The position numbers were made by a program, and so were the translations under genes. This document shows positions 43,501 to 54,300 of a DNA stretch of 64,000 nt, piece by piece. Within the stretch, counting starts at the first letter, position 1. Every line of letters begins with the position of its first letter. Source of the stretch: Diplonema papillatum (taxonomy: Eukaryota; Euglenozoa; Diplonemea; Diplonemida; Diplonemidae); the NCBI GenBank assembly GCA_030068145.1, contig JAPJBO010000081.1, forward strand, positions 62,001 to 126,000, read 5' to 3'. The notes under the pieces were generated by a model. The model did no database searches and was not told the origin of the DNA. It worked only from the letters and a program-made list of their open reading frames with translations.

Positions 43501-45104
43501 ATACCCATTCCAAGCACATTCTTGCAAAGCCCCCATCCGCACAGACGCGAAGGCCACCGCAAAAGGATTTCTTACCTTTTCGGAAAGTATTCCTTATCCC
43601 TCAAACCAGCACCAATAACAACGACCCCCTCCGCACAGACGCTGCCAACCGAGCCGCGAAAACAGCCGCAGACCTTGGAGAACACCTGACGGCGAAGGAG
43701 GAGGAAGCTGCGGTTCTGAAAGAGAAGCTCGCCGAAGCGGGCGCGGCGCTTCGGGCAACGGAGGCGGAGAAGCTCGCGGCGGAAGACGCGCTGCGGGCGT
43801 CGCAGGCGCGGGCCGACGGGCTGAGTGCCGAGTGCGACGCACTGCGGGACAGCATCCGCGCGCAGGGCGAGGAGATGAAGCAGGCCGGCGAGCAGGAGCT
43901 CAGCCGGATCCGCCGGGAGAAGGACGCGCAGCTGCAGAGCACGATCGCCGCCGAGCTCCAGCAGCAGCGCGTCCGCCTCGAAGTCGAGCACGCGAAGAAC
44001 CTCCAAACCGAGCGCGACCGGCTCCTCGCCCGGCACGCCGACGACGCCAAAAAGCAGCAAACCGAGCGCGAACAGGAACGCCGCGCCCTCAACCAGCTCA
44101 TCGACGACCTCCGCCGGCAGCTGAAACTCGCCGAAGCCGACTCCTCCACGACTAGCGAGAAGATGGCCGCCGAGCGGGACGCGCTGCGGGAAAAAATGCA
44201 AGGCATGGCAGCCGACTTCAAGCGGAAGGAAGCCGAGCTGAAGGCGGGATTCGCCGAGAACCTGGACCAACTCACCGAGAGGCTGCACGCCGAGCACGGC
44301 GCCGCGCTGGCCGCTAATAAGGCGGAGCTCGAGGAATCGATGGCGCAGCTGCGGCGGGAGCACGTGGCCGGGCTGCAGTCGCTGATGAACACGCACGAGA
44401 ACGACCTCGCCGACCTGAAGGCGGCGCACGCGAAGGCGCTCAAGCAGGCGCTCGCGCAGAAGGAGGAGGAGCACGGCCAAGCGACCGCGCGGCTGCTGCA
44501 GCAGAGCGGCGAGAAGCACGGTGGCGAGGTGCGGGCCGTCCGCGGGGAGTACGAGGCGATGCTCGACAAGAGGGACGAAGCCGCGGCGGCTCTCAGGGAG
44601 AAGCTGGCCGCGACGGAGCTCTCCCGCGGGAAGCTGGAGCTCGCGTTATCCGAAGAAAAAGCGGGGAGGACGAAGGACGTGTACCAAGCAAAGCTGGACG
44701 CCGAATCCGCGGTCGCCGAGCACCGCGCAGCCATCCAGCGGCTCGACGAATCGAACCGAAACGAGGTGCGGGCCCTGCAGGAAACGCACCAGCAGGCCGT
44801 GAACAAGCTGGCCGGCGACTTCGCCGACATACAGAATGCGATGAAACAGAAGCACCAGCACCTGCAGCGCGTGATCGCGGAACTCGAGTACAAGTACGCA
44901 AACCGCGAATCGCGCGAAGAAGACGTGCTGCGCATCAACTCGCTGATGGCGGACGTTGAGGCTAAAGACGAAGCTCTGGTGAAAGCTTACAACGAGCTTC
45001 GCTGGTACAAACTCGAACTCGTGAACCGTGAAGAAAACTACAACAAGGTCTTCGGCAGGCAGCCCACCGTCGCTGGGGCCAGTATGCCGGCCTTTTCTGC
45101 GTAA
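31555..45104 (+). CDS. FAM184: FAM184 family coiled-coil protein, three exons
   Basis: Exon 1 is 31555-31955, exon 2 32834-34062 and exon 3 43639-45104; donors are GTATGG and GTATGC, acceptors CCACAG and GCACAG, and phases 2 and 1 match, giving 1,031 residues (human FAM184A 1,140). The N-terminus carries the family block HHKMSKKIAQLTKVIYHLNT, then KNDDNEHQ and EIEDILADARRKI. The C-terminus carries the closing block KYANRESREEDVLRI, then YKLELVNREENYNKVFGRQP. Between them is nearly continuous coiled coil. FAM184 proteins are poorly characterised; presence in a flagellate fits an old cytoskeletal or ciliary role (inference). Intron 1 (31956-32833) holds an 80-bp array; intron 2 (34063-43638) is a 9.6-kb transposon nest. 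Exons are markedly more GC-rich than introns. Confidence 0.93.
32286..32590 (+). repeat. 80-bp tandem array, about four units, in FAM184 intron 1
   Basis: GACTTAAGGTGTCCGAGTGA, TCGCTCATCAGATCCCACA, GTGTCGGTTCATCTTGACTG, CAGGACAACCGAGAGCT begins near 32288, 32368, 32448 and 32528. The last unit runs directly into a piece of repeat H. Confidence 0.95.
32574..32650 (+). repeat. Dispersed repeat H, copy 3 (partial)
   Basis: GTTCATCTTGACAGCAGGAC, GGCCATGGAAGTCGGCATCC, GACACAACTCACCC; matches the inverted copy at 30340-30415. The 80-bp array unit shares TTCATCTTGAC, so the array may have grown from the end of repeat H. Confidence 0.7.
34270..35690 (+). mobile_element. Non-LTR retrotransposon (LINE) 3' fragment
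   Basis: In FAM184 intron 2. Frames read AWRYLTTQRQGF, AMNRLWLNRATDHKLSSAIS, then, after a frame change, CEFCDSGATGTLWHYYWQCP (from about 34606). The C-x2-C ... T-x-x-H-x-x-W-x-C-P knuckle is the motif that follows the reverse transcriptase in many LINEs. Further frames to about 35590 continue in the same style. At least two frame changes and stops make it inactive. The reverse transcriptase itself is not present. Family not assigned. Confidence 0.5.
35590..35690 (+). repeat. Dispersed repeat N, copy 3
   Basis: GACCGGATACTCCCCGTTGA, GATGGTCCCTGTACTCTAAC, TCGTCTCTCTCTCTCTG. It overlaps the end of the LINE-like segment, so repeat N could be that element's 3' tail. Confidence 0.65.
35928..36030 (-). 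repeat. Dispersed repeat G, copy 2 (inverted)
   Basis: TATGGTAACAAGCTTGCTTG, AAAAAGTGTCGGATGGCAGC, GTGCTGTGTTAAATCA; reverse complement of 26654-26757. Confidence 0.85.
37042..37325 (+). repeat. 142-bp tandem duplication inside the inverted-repeat element
   Basis: GATCAAGTCTGTATACCCAC starts at 37042 and 37184. The shared block ends GGTCAGGACTGATCCCTCAC, and a partial third copy of that block lies at about 36855-36975. Confidence 0.9.
37768..37835 (-). rRNA. Possible decayed SSU rRNA 3'-end fragment
   Basis: On the + strand, ATTGAAATTGCTGGTGCTGG, TCCTGCTGCCAATCTTGTTA and CGACGGTTGCTTCCTCT parallel 24630-24700 (ATTGAAATCTTGGGTAATGA, TCCTGCTG ... CTTGTTACGACTTTTGCTTC). Most of the GCAGGTTCACCTACA block is missing. 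The match extends into the ITS-like flank, so both may descend from one rDNA fragment. Confidence 0.4.
38477..38896 (+). other. ORF of unknown origin beside the inverted-repeat element
   Basis: 140 codons, Glu/Pro-rich (LIPVEPEPEEAEEVLPPEWD) after a Cys cluster (TCVCPTCCWLL), ending TAA. Its second half runs through a T tract and a tRNA-like segment, so it is not an intact gene. Probably part of a repeat inside FAM184 intron 2. Confidence 0.25.
38747..39024 (+). mobile_element. Possible tRNA-derived SINE with poly-A tail
   Basis: The head has an A-box-like CTGGTCCAGTGGCAAGACG and a B-box-like GGATCGATTCC (38759-38817). The tail is GACCGAATTGGCAAGCCAGC followed by 21 As at about 39004-39024. 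The same tail phrase precedes another A run at about 39621-39693, arguing for a repeated element rather than a tRNA gene. Confidence 0.4.
39415..39609 (+). pseudogene. Short ORF resembling the start of a hAT-type protein
   Basis: 65 codons starting MKRSGTMTDWLVPKKAKTSG. Many hAT transposases and ZMYM-like proteins begin with MKR-x-x-x-x-x-x-F/W-x-x-K. Nothing downstream continues the protein, so at most this is a truncated fragment. Confidence 0.2.
39695..39775 (+). other. tRNA-like sequence
   Basis: TAGCCCAGTCGCAAGGACAC resembles a D arm/A box, CACCGTC...GACGGTG forms an anticodon-like stem with a 9-base loop, and GGTTCGAGTCCC is a B box, followed by TTTTT. The T stem and the acceptor stem do not pair properly, so I do not call a functional tRNA; a SINE head is more likely. 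Confidence 0.4.
39780..41230. other. Intron 2 of FAM184, unclassified segment
   Basis: Short frames only, with a small inverted repeat (GACACTGTGAC/TCTGACAGTGTC near 40517). It may contain eroded parts of the transposon that carries the minus-strand transposase. Confidence 0.35.
41233..42700 (-). mobile_element. DDE-type DNA transposase remnant (antisense in FAM184 intron 2)
   Basis: The main frame 42414-41233 reads EKYPALVDRIRLLLSGY, then SVDAKCIVPLGAVAVNKN (near 41710), PDHSFVTGAGVKPVCVLEL, and VVCVISDNACDYAPSS (near 41320). This D-x-K-x-x-VPLG ... PDH-x-F ... D-N/G-x-x-D/Y order is what I remember of a DDE-like transposase family common in Rhizophagus fungi and sponges. A second frame at 42696-42448 (LDRCCKKRDYRKRVQRTQLF) appears to be its N-terminal part, and the C-terminus is lost after SSMTTAFSLW. 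So there is at least one frame change plus truncation. No terminal repeats were found. Confidence 0.6.
42807..43195 (+). repeat. Tandem duplication containing copies of the FAM184 exon-2 end
   Basis: Two units of about 195 bp start with TTTTCCACTGTACCGG (near 42812 and 43005) and include CCAAATTGC. Each then has a copy of the exon-2 3' end and its donor: GCGCGCGGAG ... GGAA(A/G)GTATGCCG at about 42885 and GCGCGCGGAGGTGGAAGGTA at about 43095. The original is at about 34045-34068. The copies lack acceptors and look non-functional. Confidence 0.75.
43425..43535 (+). repeat. Dispersed repeat A, copy 3
   Basis: GCTGATGATGGTCCGCC, GGACCGAAACACGG, CATTCCAAGCACATTCTTGC; matches 6431-6545. It lies about 100 bases before FAM184 exon 3. 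Confidence 0.75.
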
Positions 45105-45330
45105 TTTCACTCTATAAAAGCCACGTGCATATTTTCGCTTTACAACAGGGTACTACATGCTTGTGGTATTGCGGAAGCCTTGTGTTTCCTAAAAAAAAAC
45201 AAGGCCAATAACTTCGAATTTACTTACTTAGCGAGAGCTCCGGAAGCTAGTTGGCACGCATCGACGTTGCCCTCCCTGGGAATGTAACTAGCAAGCTCGT
45301 TACGCTTTCTTCAACAATTCTAAGCACCCG

Positions 45331-45447
45331 CTGCTTGCGGGAAATACCCGAGGAGGCCGCGCCGCAAGTTGCTGACTCTTAAAAGGAGGTGCTGTAGCCC
45401 ACACGGAACACAGCGAAATTTGGGTACAGCCGACAACCGCCAGGGCC
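45331..45447 (+). repeat. Dispersed repeat E, copy 2
   Basis: GGGAAATACCCGAGGAGGCC, AAAAGGAGGTGCTGTAGCCC, ACACGGAACACAG; the short 5' half of the family. Confidence 0.7.
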
Positions 45448-45764
45448 CTACTGGGCGAAAGTGGTAACGCTTTCTCGTGAGGTTAGTTGTTAAGCCGTGT
45501 ACGCGGACTTCTCCTTTTTGTGTGCTGTGGCAGCCCACACTCTGGTCAACTGAACACACCCGCACAGAACCCGCCGCCAGCGCAGCGGAAGCTGATCAGA
45601 AACGGTACAGCACGGCTGCCGACGGCAAGACAGCAGCTCCCCTCTCACGCGGGACGTCGATGGTGCTCAAAAAGCTGCAGAGGTGAGTGCGACGTAGTCT
45701 CTTGTGCACGGGCTCGGGGTTGCTCCACTGTAGCATGCGTGAAGGTAAACAAGACCGAAGCGCA

Positions 45765-45912
45765 CGCTGGTTTTCGGTGGTTGATCAGTGTTCCCAACCT
45801 GCAAAAAAACAGCAAGCGGTCATTCACTCTGAAAATAAGTAAGGGTTGAAACAAGTAGTGGTGAGATATCCGGTCCGCAATGCACAAACAAAACGAAGCG
45901 TCATTTTTCCCC
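45765..45912 (+). repeat. Dispersed repeat D, diverged copy
   Basis: GGTGGTTGATCAG, a TTCCCAACCTGCA block and GCACAAACAAAACGAAGCGT with T-rich end align with the 3' two thirds of repeat D. Confidence 0.55.
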
Positions 45913-46869
45913 CCTGCCTCGCCTTTCGGGCACCGCTAGAATGAAAGTGGGGGCCCTTCTCACGAAAGCGACTTTTCCAAGTGCTACTGGGAGTGGGCCG
46001 AGCGGGGGCTCCTGACGAACAACTGCGACCCCGTGCACAGGATCGATTCGTTGCTGCCTTCTTCCCAAACAAGAGGGTTCACAACGAGACCGTAGATCAA
46101 TACCAGGTCAGGCTTCAATGCGGGCAAACGTTACAAGGAGAGAAGAGGCCAGCTCAGAAGAAAAAAAAAAAAGAAATAGGGGCCTGGCCGCATTGTGGCC
46201 GCACCATCTCCTCCACATTTTGCCATCTTTGCAACCTGTGGATATACCCATTTCACACGCACACAAGAGTAAGCCTTGCACCATCTTGAAGCACGGGCGA
46301 AGGAGTCTGGAGCGAAGCTTTGAAGGAGGGCAGCCCCCAGCTGTAGTGAGAGGGTACGTGCTGATACTTTGCTCTTAGAAGACGTGTAGAAGTGCTGCGT
46401 AGGTGAACTGTCCCCGGGTCTGTCGAAGCCAGGGGAAACATCTTGTGTCGTTGCTGTCGGTGAAGGCTCCCCCGTCTGTCTCTTTTCCTCTTTTTGAAAG
46501 TGTCCTCCTCTTTCAGCAGCAGCAGGCGTGGCATTGGCCGGTGGTCGGGCGCGCCACAAAATCCCGCTCGGCAGTGGCGACTTCGGTGAGCGATGAGTAG
46601 AACGGAATCGAACACCGGATTTCCAGCGTTCAGGTCCCCTCGGTTTTCGTCTTGAGGGTGTCGGCATCCGACAGAAAGACTTGCCCTCAGAGCCCTCGCC
46701 TCCACTTCGCCTTGGCTCAGGACCCCGGTTGAATTCTTCTGCCTTGTCGCAACCGCCTCCTGATCGAGCAACCCCCCTATTGTGACAGCAGCAGCAGTGC
46801 GTGCCTTCGCGTGATCAGAATTGTATTGGATTTCACTCTGGGACACTTTAAATCGTACGGCAAGTTGTA

Positions 46870-47160
46870 CCTTCGGTGCCGCATTATATCACTCGGTGTC
46901 ACCTCGGCGACACACTTAGTTTTGGCACCGAAGTGGGCGATTGTGGCACCAGTAACGATGACTTCTTGCAAGTTGATGTCCCCGCATAATATTGCACCTG
47001 GTACCGAAGTGGCCGTAGAGTACAGCTAGTGTGGCACGGAAGTGTACTAATCATGATCAGAATGGACGGATGGATGGTTGTGGGGCCGTACGATTTAACG
47101 TCAACTAACTTGACATAAGCTGGCACCGAACTTCAGCTATTGAGGCACTGTGCGATACGA
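46870..47160 (+). repeat. Degenerate short tandem phrase GGCACCGAAGTG
   Basis: Variants of TGGCACCGAAGTGG occur at roughly 46920, 46945, 46998, 47030, 47121 and 47142, with inverse forms (CTTCGGTGCCGC) near 46873. Spacing is irregular. Confidence 0.45.
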
Positions 47161-48376
47161 TACAGCTCTGAAGTGAAAGAATGTGGTACTGAGTGGAGTA
47201 TGCAGGTTCTTGTGCCGAGCGATAGAAGACACAGGACCACATTAGTAGTCACATTCGGTGACACATTCTGACCTTCCGGTTAGTGTGACGCGGTATTGAC
47301 GCAGCTCTCTGACCACGGACCTCCCTAGCAGTCAGAAGCGCCCACGTTCAAAGAAAGCATAGTCTCCAGAACGAGTTGCGCTCTCCTTGTTGTGCTTGCC
47401 ATCAGCCCCAAGCAAACCCTCAACTTTCTCTTTCATGTGTCTTCATGTGTTGATTAAACAGGAAAACGAATGTCTCGAAACGAAAGATCCCGTGCTCAAA
47501 GCGTTCTTCTCATCCATCCACGGAGTGTGGCGCAACCGGTGGTGTTAGTAAGTTGGTCTGATTGTCGGATGGGCATTCCCGCCCCAAACTATTTTGCCAG
47601 CCCAGTTCCATGATAATCGTGCAACCGTAGGATCCACGTATGCTTTGTAGTGCGGTCGCAAGAACGGAATTGACGAGACACAGAGATCAGGAAATGAGAT
47701 TGCGCTCTAAAACAAGTCGAATAGTCGGCAATGGGCAACGAAGACATACCGCAGATCCGATACGATACCATAAAGGAACATTTACGACAACGGTCACCGA
47801 AGACTTGAAACCCCCGGATCTCAAAGCGAACTTACACTCGAATACGACAACGGTAAGGCGACACCTAAAAGAACCATCAACAAGAGGAAGGGACGGCGGA
47901 ACGTGGGGGGGGGGGTGAAGAACATCAAAGATCGGCGCCACTGGATCCCACCCCGCGGCGTGCAGCGCTGGACGACCTGTGCATTTACGCAGCGCACCTT
48001 CTCTCCAACCCACCCTCCCCCACACACAACAACCCCCCTTCCCCCTGCTGTATCAACGTCGAAACCGAAGCGTGTACTAGATCCCCTCATCTTTGTCCTC
48101 TCCTCCAAAGTCCGGTCCTTCTCAGCCAAAATAATCGGTCGTTGTTTCCGCACCGTGCCCGACACAGCCGCCGCATTACTACTCCTACTTCCCGAAGACC
48201 CCAGGCAGCCGAACACTGCGCCCGAATACCGCCGGCAGGGACGGTGAAAAAAGAGGGACGAAGCACGCGGCGAGGGATAGCACCCCACCTCCACGCAGCG
48301 TGAGGGTGTTTCGCTCGGTCTCCCCGGAGTGTGGCGCGGGGGTGGGCAGGTGGGGGTGAGCCCTAGCTGGTAGTGC

Positions 48377-51300
48377 ATGTGGAATGATGGCTCGCAGGGC
48401 GGTGAAACGATCCGGACCGATGCGCGGGCGAGCGCAGGGACCGTGGCGCGGCGGCGGGCTGTCGAGCGGGAGGACGTCGAGGAGGCGCTGAGCCTGAACT
48501 TCACCCTCGGGCTGCAGCGGCTGTGGCGGCAGAACCTAGAGTACCTCACCGGCGTCTTCCACACCGAGACCGGGACCACCTGGGTCGTCAACATCGCACG
48601 CGGCGAGGCGACCGAGCTGGAAGGCCGCCAAAACGGCGTCGCCTGCCTCGAAGCCGCCCGCCGGGCGAAGTCGGCCAAAAAACCCGGCGGCATCGCGATC
48701 CTGAACACCCTCCGCGGCCCCCTCAAGCTCTCTCGCACCGCCCGCTCCGTCGTCGTCCCAGACGTCCCCGTCGAAGCCACGTTCGACCACCCAGCCGAGG
48801 CGCAGCGCTTCTTCGAGTGCCTAAAGACCTGCTGCCAGATGCTCGTGTACGCGCCGTTCCTGACGCCGCCTCCCCCGGCTCCGCCGGTCGGCATCGTGCA
48901 GCTGTCCGGCGTCGTCGAAGACGCTCCGATTCGGCTTTCCACCGAGCGGTATCACCTCGACGCTCGGTGCGAGCTGCGGGCGTCGCGAGACCCGACGGAG
49001 ACGCGGAAAATCTGGGTCGGGAGTATCGATCTCAACCACGAGATGCTGCCGTCGCGGTCGGACCTGTCGCGGTGGATCCCGAAGGGCGACATCGACTTGT
49101 ACGTCGTCGGGTTCGTCGGCGTTTCGGTGGAGAAGTACCCGGATCCGACGCGGCTGATCAACCAGGTGTGCAGGCACGTCGGGAAGAAGATCTACACGAA
49201 CACGTTTTCGGAGTGGGATCGCGGCGAGGTGCTGGTGGCGGTCCTCGCGCGGAACACAGTGCTGACGAGGGTCTGGGGCGAGGCGACGTGGAAGGGGAGC
49301 GTGGTGAGGGATCCGGAGCACTCGCCCACTGCGGCCGAGTCGCTCGGCGGCTCGCCACTGCAGAACAACAGCGCGGAGAACATCGCCGCCCGCGAGCCGT
49401 CGCCGCCGGCCTGCGACGCCGGAGCGCCGGCGAACTTGTCCACCCACAGCATCGCGGAGATCCAAAAGGTCGAATCCACGTACACGGCAACATCCGCCGG
49501 ATCCCCTGCCGCCGCCGAGTCCCCTACCGCCGGCGCCAGGCCCACTAGCGACGGGGGGACCGCGAATTCACCCGACGGCGCCGAAACGGAGTCTGTCGCT
49601 CACTCCGTCAAGTCCGGCGCGCGGAAGGGGAAGCGGGTTACACTGCAGCCGCTGAAGCCGGACGAGGGGCAGGGTGCGGCGCCCCAGCGGGGGACGAAGA
49701 CAGAAGGCATTGCGGTGGCCCTGCGCTTCGACGAGACGACGTTCTGCTTCGTCTGCACGAAGGTGAGAGCCGGGACGCAGTTCGGCCGGCGCGCGGTGCG
49801 CGAGCGCACCGAGACGCTCCGCCGGCTACTCTCGCAGATCTCGTTCGACGGCGACGAACTGGTGGACCTCCCCTCCCGGTTCCATCACACCTTCGTCTTC
49901 GGCGGACTCGGCGACGAGATCCTGCGCGAAGTGCGCGACGGCCACGTGATGTCGCAGTACTACGAAGGCGACCTCGTCCTCCCGAGTGGCGCGAGCCTGA
50001 GCCAGCGCGTGTTCTACTCCTCGCTGAAGCACTGCGAGCCGAACTGCCTGTCGTACGAATCCTTAGTCCCCTGGGGCACCGTCGAAGAAGGCAGGCACGC
50101 GGTGACATCTATCTTCGAGGTGCCTGTCGTACTCACGTACCTCGAGAGCCTGTCCACGCCGTCTGCCATCCACAAGATGGAAGTGACCGTCCGAGTCACG
50201 GAGCAAGACATCGAGCGCGAGCTCGCGAAAAGAGGCCGAGCCGGTGCGCTGCGGGCCGCGTGCGCCGGCTTGCGGTGCTTCCTGTACGCCGGCTTCTCGG
50301 TCGACGACCCCGCCGGCGGGTCGTTCTCGAAATCCGAGCCCGCCGGCAGCTTCTCGTCGCAGAAGGCGGCGCGGCCGCCTCTCGCGGCGCGCAGCGCCGC
50401 GCTGTCCCCGGCGCCGCCGGGGCCGTCGGGGCAGCGGAGCTTCGCGGCGACATTCCCGGCGGTGAACTCGCACACGAACTCGCAGTTCTTCCTGACGCAG
50501 CAGCACGTGATGCTTTCGCTGCAATGCGACGCCCTCGATCCCGATGAGGGCGGCTTCGGCTCGGGGACCGTCGCGCTGGCGGACACGTTTGCCAGCATGT
50601 GGGCGGCGGAGGCGGACGCGGGGGCGGGCTCCGGGCTCGAAAAGCGGTCGCCGGCCGTCCCGTTTTCGGTGCCGTTGTCGGCGAGGACCGAGCGCAGTGC
50701 GGTGACGCTGGAGGGCTCGGTGTCGGTCATCACCGACGCGACGCCGCTGCTGGCCCTCGAGGGCGAGCGGCGCGAGCGCGACGAGAAGCAGCGGCAGGTC
50801 GTCGTCCGCGAGTGGGAGCGGACCCGCCCATCCATCGTCGAAGAGGAGCACGACGCCTCGCAGACGCTCTTCGCGGAGTCGAGGCTGCTCGACGGCGAAG
50901 CCGAAGCCCGGACCCAGTGCACAGACGGCGAGTCAGCGCAGTTCGCGGCGTACAAAGGCTGGCACGCCATTTTCATGCGCGAACGCACAGACCGACAGGA
51001 GCTAGTCGACGGGCTCAAGTTCGCCGTCGGCCTAATCCTGATCCAAGCGACTTCGGTGAAGAGGCTCGTCGACCTCAGCGTAACCAAGGCGGCCGAGCTC
51101 CGCGAAGAAGAGGACCTTGCCTTCCAGCAGATGAGCGCCGCGTGCCGAGGCTTGGTCTCGGGCCTCGGAGCCTTCGAAGCCGCGCGGCGCCGCGTCCTAG
51201 ACGGCGAGGCCGCCGCCCGGAAGGACCTGCTGCTCGCCGAGAAGGCCGGGCACCGGCGCGTGGTCTCGTGGTGGACGCTCGGCCTCCTCGAGCTGCATTC

Positions 51301-54300
51301 GCAGCTCTCGCTCTTCGCGGAGGAGGCGTTCCGGTTCGCGGCGCTGCGCGTCGCGTTCGCGGAGCCGCTCGCGCGGCGGGTGGTCGAAAAGGAGGAGTTC
51401 CACGACGCGAGCTGGTGCCTGCGCTGCGTCGAGAAGACCTGGCGGAAGAACCTCCTGGCCCTCGAGCTCGCCGGCCGGACCGAGGTGACCGACCGCCGCT
51501 GCAGGATCGAGCGTGAAGAGATCGAACGCAGGGCGCAGCTCTCTCGCAACGCAACGGTCGAAGAGTTCCTTGCAGCCCGGGCCCGGGACCGAGCCTTCGC
51601 CCGCGAGGCGGAGGCGGTCAATTGGGCGGCGATGGGAGGCTGGCTCAGGGTCTGCCGCGCGGAGGATGCGGCGTTCGCGGCGTTGACGCTCGCCTACGAC
51701 GCGGAGTCGAAGAAGCAGGTTTCGGACCTGCTGGCCCGGTTCGAATACGGAGAACGAGACGCCCGCGAGGCGCTGTGCGAAGAGTGGTCCGACGTGATCC
51801 GGTGCTGGATGTGGGAGGCCGTCGAGAAGGGAGAACGGGTCGAGCTGCTGGTCGAAGAGGCCGCCAGGTTCCAGTCCGCATTCCGCGACGACCTGCACAG
51901 CGAATTCCTCGCGGCTCGGGTGAAGGAACGCGTCAGGGAAGACAAAGAAGCCACAGAACGAAGGCACGTGTGGGAGTTCGAAGCTGACCTGCGTGAAGAC
52001 CTGTGGCTGACCCAAGTCGAGGCATTCAGGCGCTTGCGGAGCAGCTGGAACGAGGACGTCGAGGGCATCCGAGCGGCGCACGACAAAAGCACCGAAGTCC
52101 TCGGAAACCGGATAATCATGAGCGAGACCTTTTCCCGGGAGTCGATCTTCGCGGTCGAGACCCACCGCAGGCGCGACGTGCGCGAGCGCAGGTTCCTCGA
52201 GCTGGCGGAGATGGACGCGCGAAATGACGTGGGCGTCACCAATCGCGAGTTCGTGACCACCTGTCTGGCGGCCCTCGAGTCGGAAACCCGGAGCGAACTG
52301 GAGAGTCAAATGGGCACAGCGCTGCGGGAGATGCTTGAGTGGACCTCCGGCGTGCTCTCGGTAGAAGCGCACTGCGAGCGCGAGATGACCGACACAATGG
52401 AGTTCATCTTCCTCGAGCAGCTTTCGCGCGCTATCATCGTCGTCGAGCGGGAGAGGATGATGCAGCAAGCCGTCTCCGACACCGCGAACGCCGGCCGCGG
52501 CGGCATCGAACGCAGCGAAACGATGGCGCGGCTGCTCCGCGAGGAGGCCTTCCAGCGAGGGCTCGTCGCCGAGGACGAGCGGAAAAGCTTCGAAACCAAC
52601 GTGACGGATGCCGTCGTCTTCCCGCGCGGCGCCGCGCGTGACCCGTTCGCTGCGGCGCCGGTGACAAAAATGGGGTTCGTCCTGCAGAAGGTGAAGGCGG
52701 GGAAGCAGTGGACCTTCGCGCCGCGCCTCGCGGTGCTGAGCGGCAGCTCGCTGTCGCTGTACGAAGAGGCGAAGCGCTTCGACTTGTCGTACGGCTGCGC
52801 CGCGCAGAAGGTGGCGCTGAGCCCCGACGGGCTGACGGTGTCGACCGCGGGACACACGGGCAAAAACGCGGTCACCCTGCACGCGGAGACCCCGCACGCC
52901 CGCGACCTGTGGATCAGCGCCCTCGCCTCCGGCACCCACGGCCGCCCCCGCAATGTCGGCTGCCAAACGGCCGTCACCGCGCTGGGCGACTCGGCCGGCG
53001 AGGACGCCGGGTTGACGAAGAAGGTCCTGCCGAGCGCGCTGGACCCCTTCAGCCCTTCGCCGTCCCCCCGCAGCTTCGGCGGCGGCGGCGCAGCGCCGGC
53101 CCGACCAGCGCCGGCGCGCCGGTACGACCTGTCGGTCCCCCATGACGACGACGAGCCGGGTGGCGACTTCTCGTCCGTCGTCGCGGCGTTGGATGAGCGG
53201 CTTGCCTCGCTGCAGCGCGAGCTCGCGCCGACGGAAGCCGACCTGCCCAGTCCGAGGGCCCGCGCGTTTTCGGAGAGCGAGTACAGGACGCACACGTACA
53301 CGAGCAAAGACAAGGAGGCGTCCGCCGACGACGAGCGCCTGAAGGACATTTACGAGAGCTTGACGCGGTTGAAGCACGCGTCCGCGGATACGACGGTGTT
53401 GATGCTCGAGAAGGTGGAGGGCGACTTGGCGGACCTGAGGACTTCGATGCGGCAGGCGGACGTCGAGCGGGCGTTCACGTCGATGAACAGCGATTTGACC
53501 GACGTGAGGCGGGCGTCCGAAACTGCGAACCGAACGCTGTCCTCGAAGCTCTCGCAGGACATGCGGGAGTTGAAGCAGGTCGACACGGAGAGTCGCATCC
53601 GGGCCGCGTGGGACGAGTTGGACCACGTGCGGAGCGCGACGTCGCAGACGACGGTCGCGCTGATGGCCCGCGTCGAGGACGAGATGAAGTCGCTGCGGCA
53701 GGCCGCGGGAAAAGGCAAAGGCGACCGCGAGTTCCGCGCCGGCTACCGCGCGAGCCCCCGGCACCCGTCGCCGCCGGGCGCGCGCGGCAGGAGCCTGTCG
53801 GTGAAGTCGCGGCTCGAGGAGCTTGCCGCGCAGCGGCTAGGCGGCACCCGTGCGCGCGGCAGCCGTTCCGCGTCGCCCGTCAACTGGGCGTCGCCGCTGA
53901 CGCCGTCGGGAGCCGGCGGGCTGCACCGCCACGGCGCCGCGCCGCCCGACACCTCGTTCGCCACCCCGCGGTACCGGTCTTCGTCGGTGCCGCCGCACTC
54001 CCGCCCGCCGGCCCCACGCCACTCCAGCCTCCGCCAGTCAGTCTCGTTCGAAGGCGGCGACTCCGCCTCCCTGTACACCCCCTCCCGCGACCGGTGGCTC
54101 GCCCCGCCAGACGTCGTGACCGAAGGCAGCCAGACCGCCGTCACACGCCGCGCCATGGAGCAGATGGAGTCCGAGCTCCGCATCCTCCGCGACGCCGCCG
54201 TGTCCGGCAGGCTCCTCTCAGCAGGCGACGAAGCACCGGAAATCGTGTTCGAGCGGAAAGAGTCGGGCCTGCGAGTGAAGCGGATGATGAGCAGCGCGGC

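Larger units (their letters stand above)
45105..48376. other. Spacer between FAM184 and the giant gene
   Basis: It holds repeats E and D, an AAAAAAAAAAA tract near 46150, a B-box-like GGTGTTCGATTCC (minus strand, near 46615) and a region at 46870-47160 with degenerate TGGCACCGAAGTG phrases. The last 450 bases are C-rich on the + strand. No gene is supported. Confidence 0.4.

Noticed and set aside
51197-53764. 855-codon minus-strand frame inside the giant gene
   Set aside because: It is the mirror of a GC-rich, charged coiled-coil coding frame. It shows no domain, and the + strand frame carries the PH and phosphatase-like motifs.
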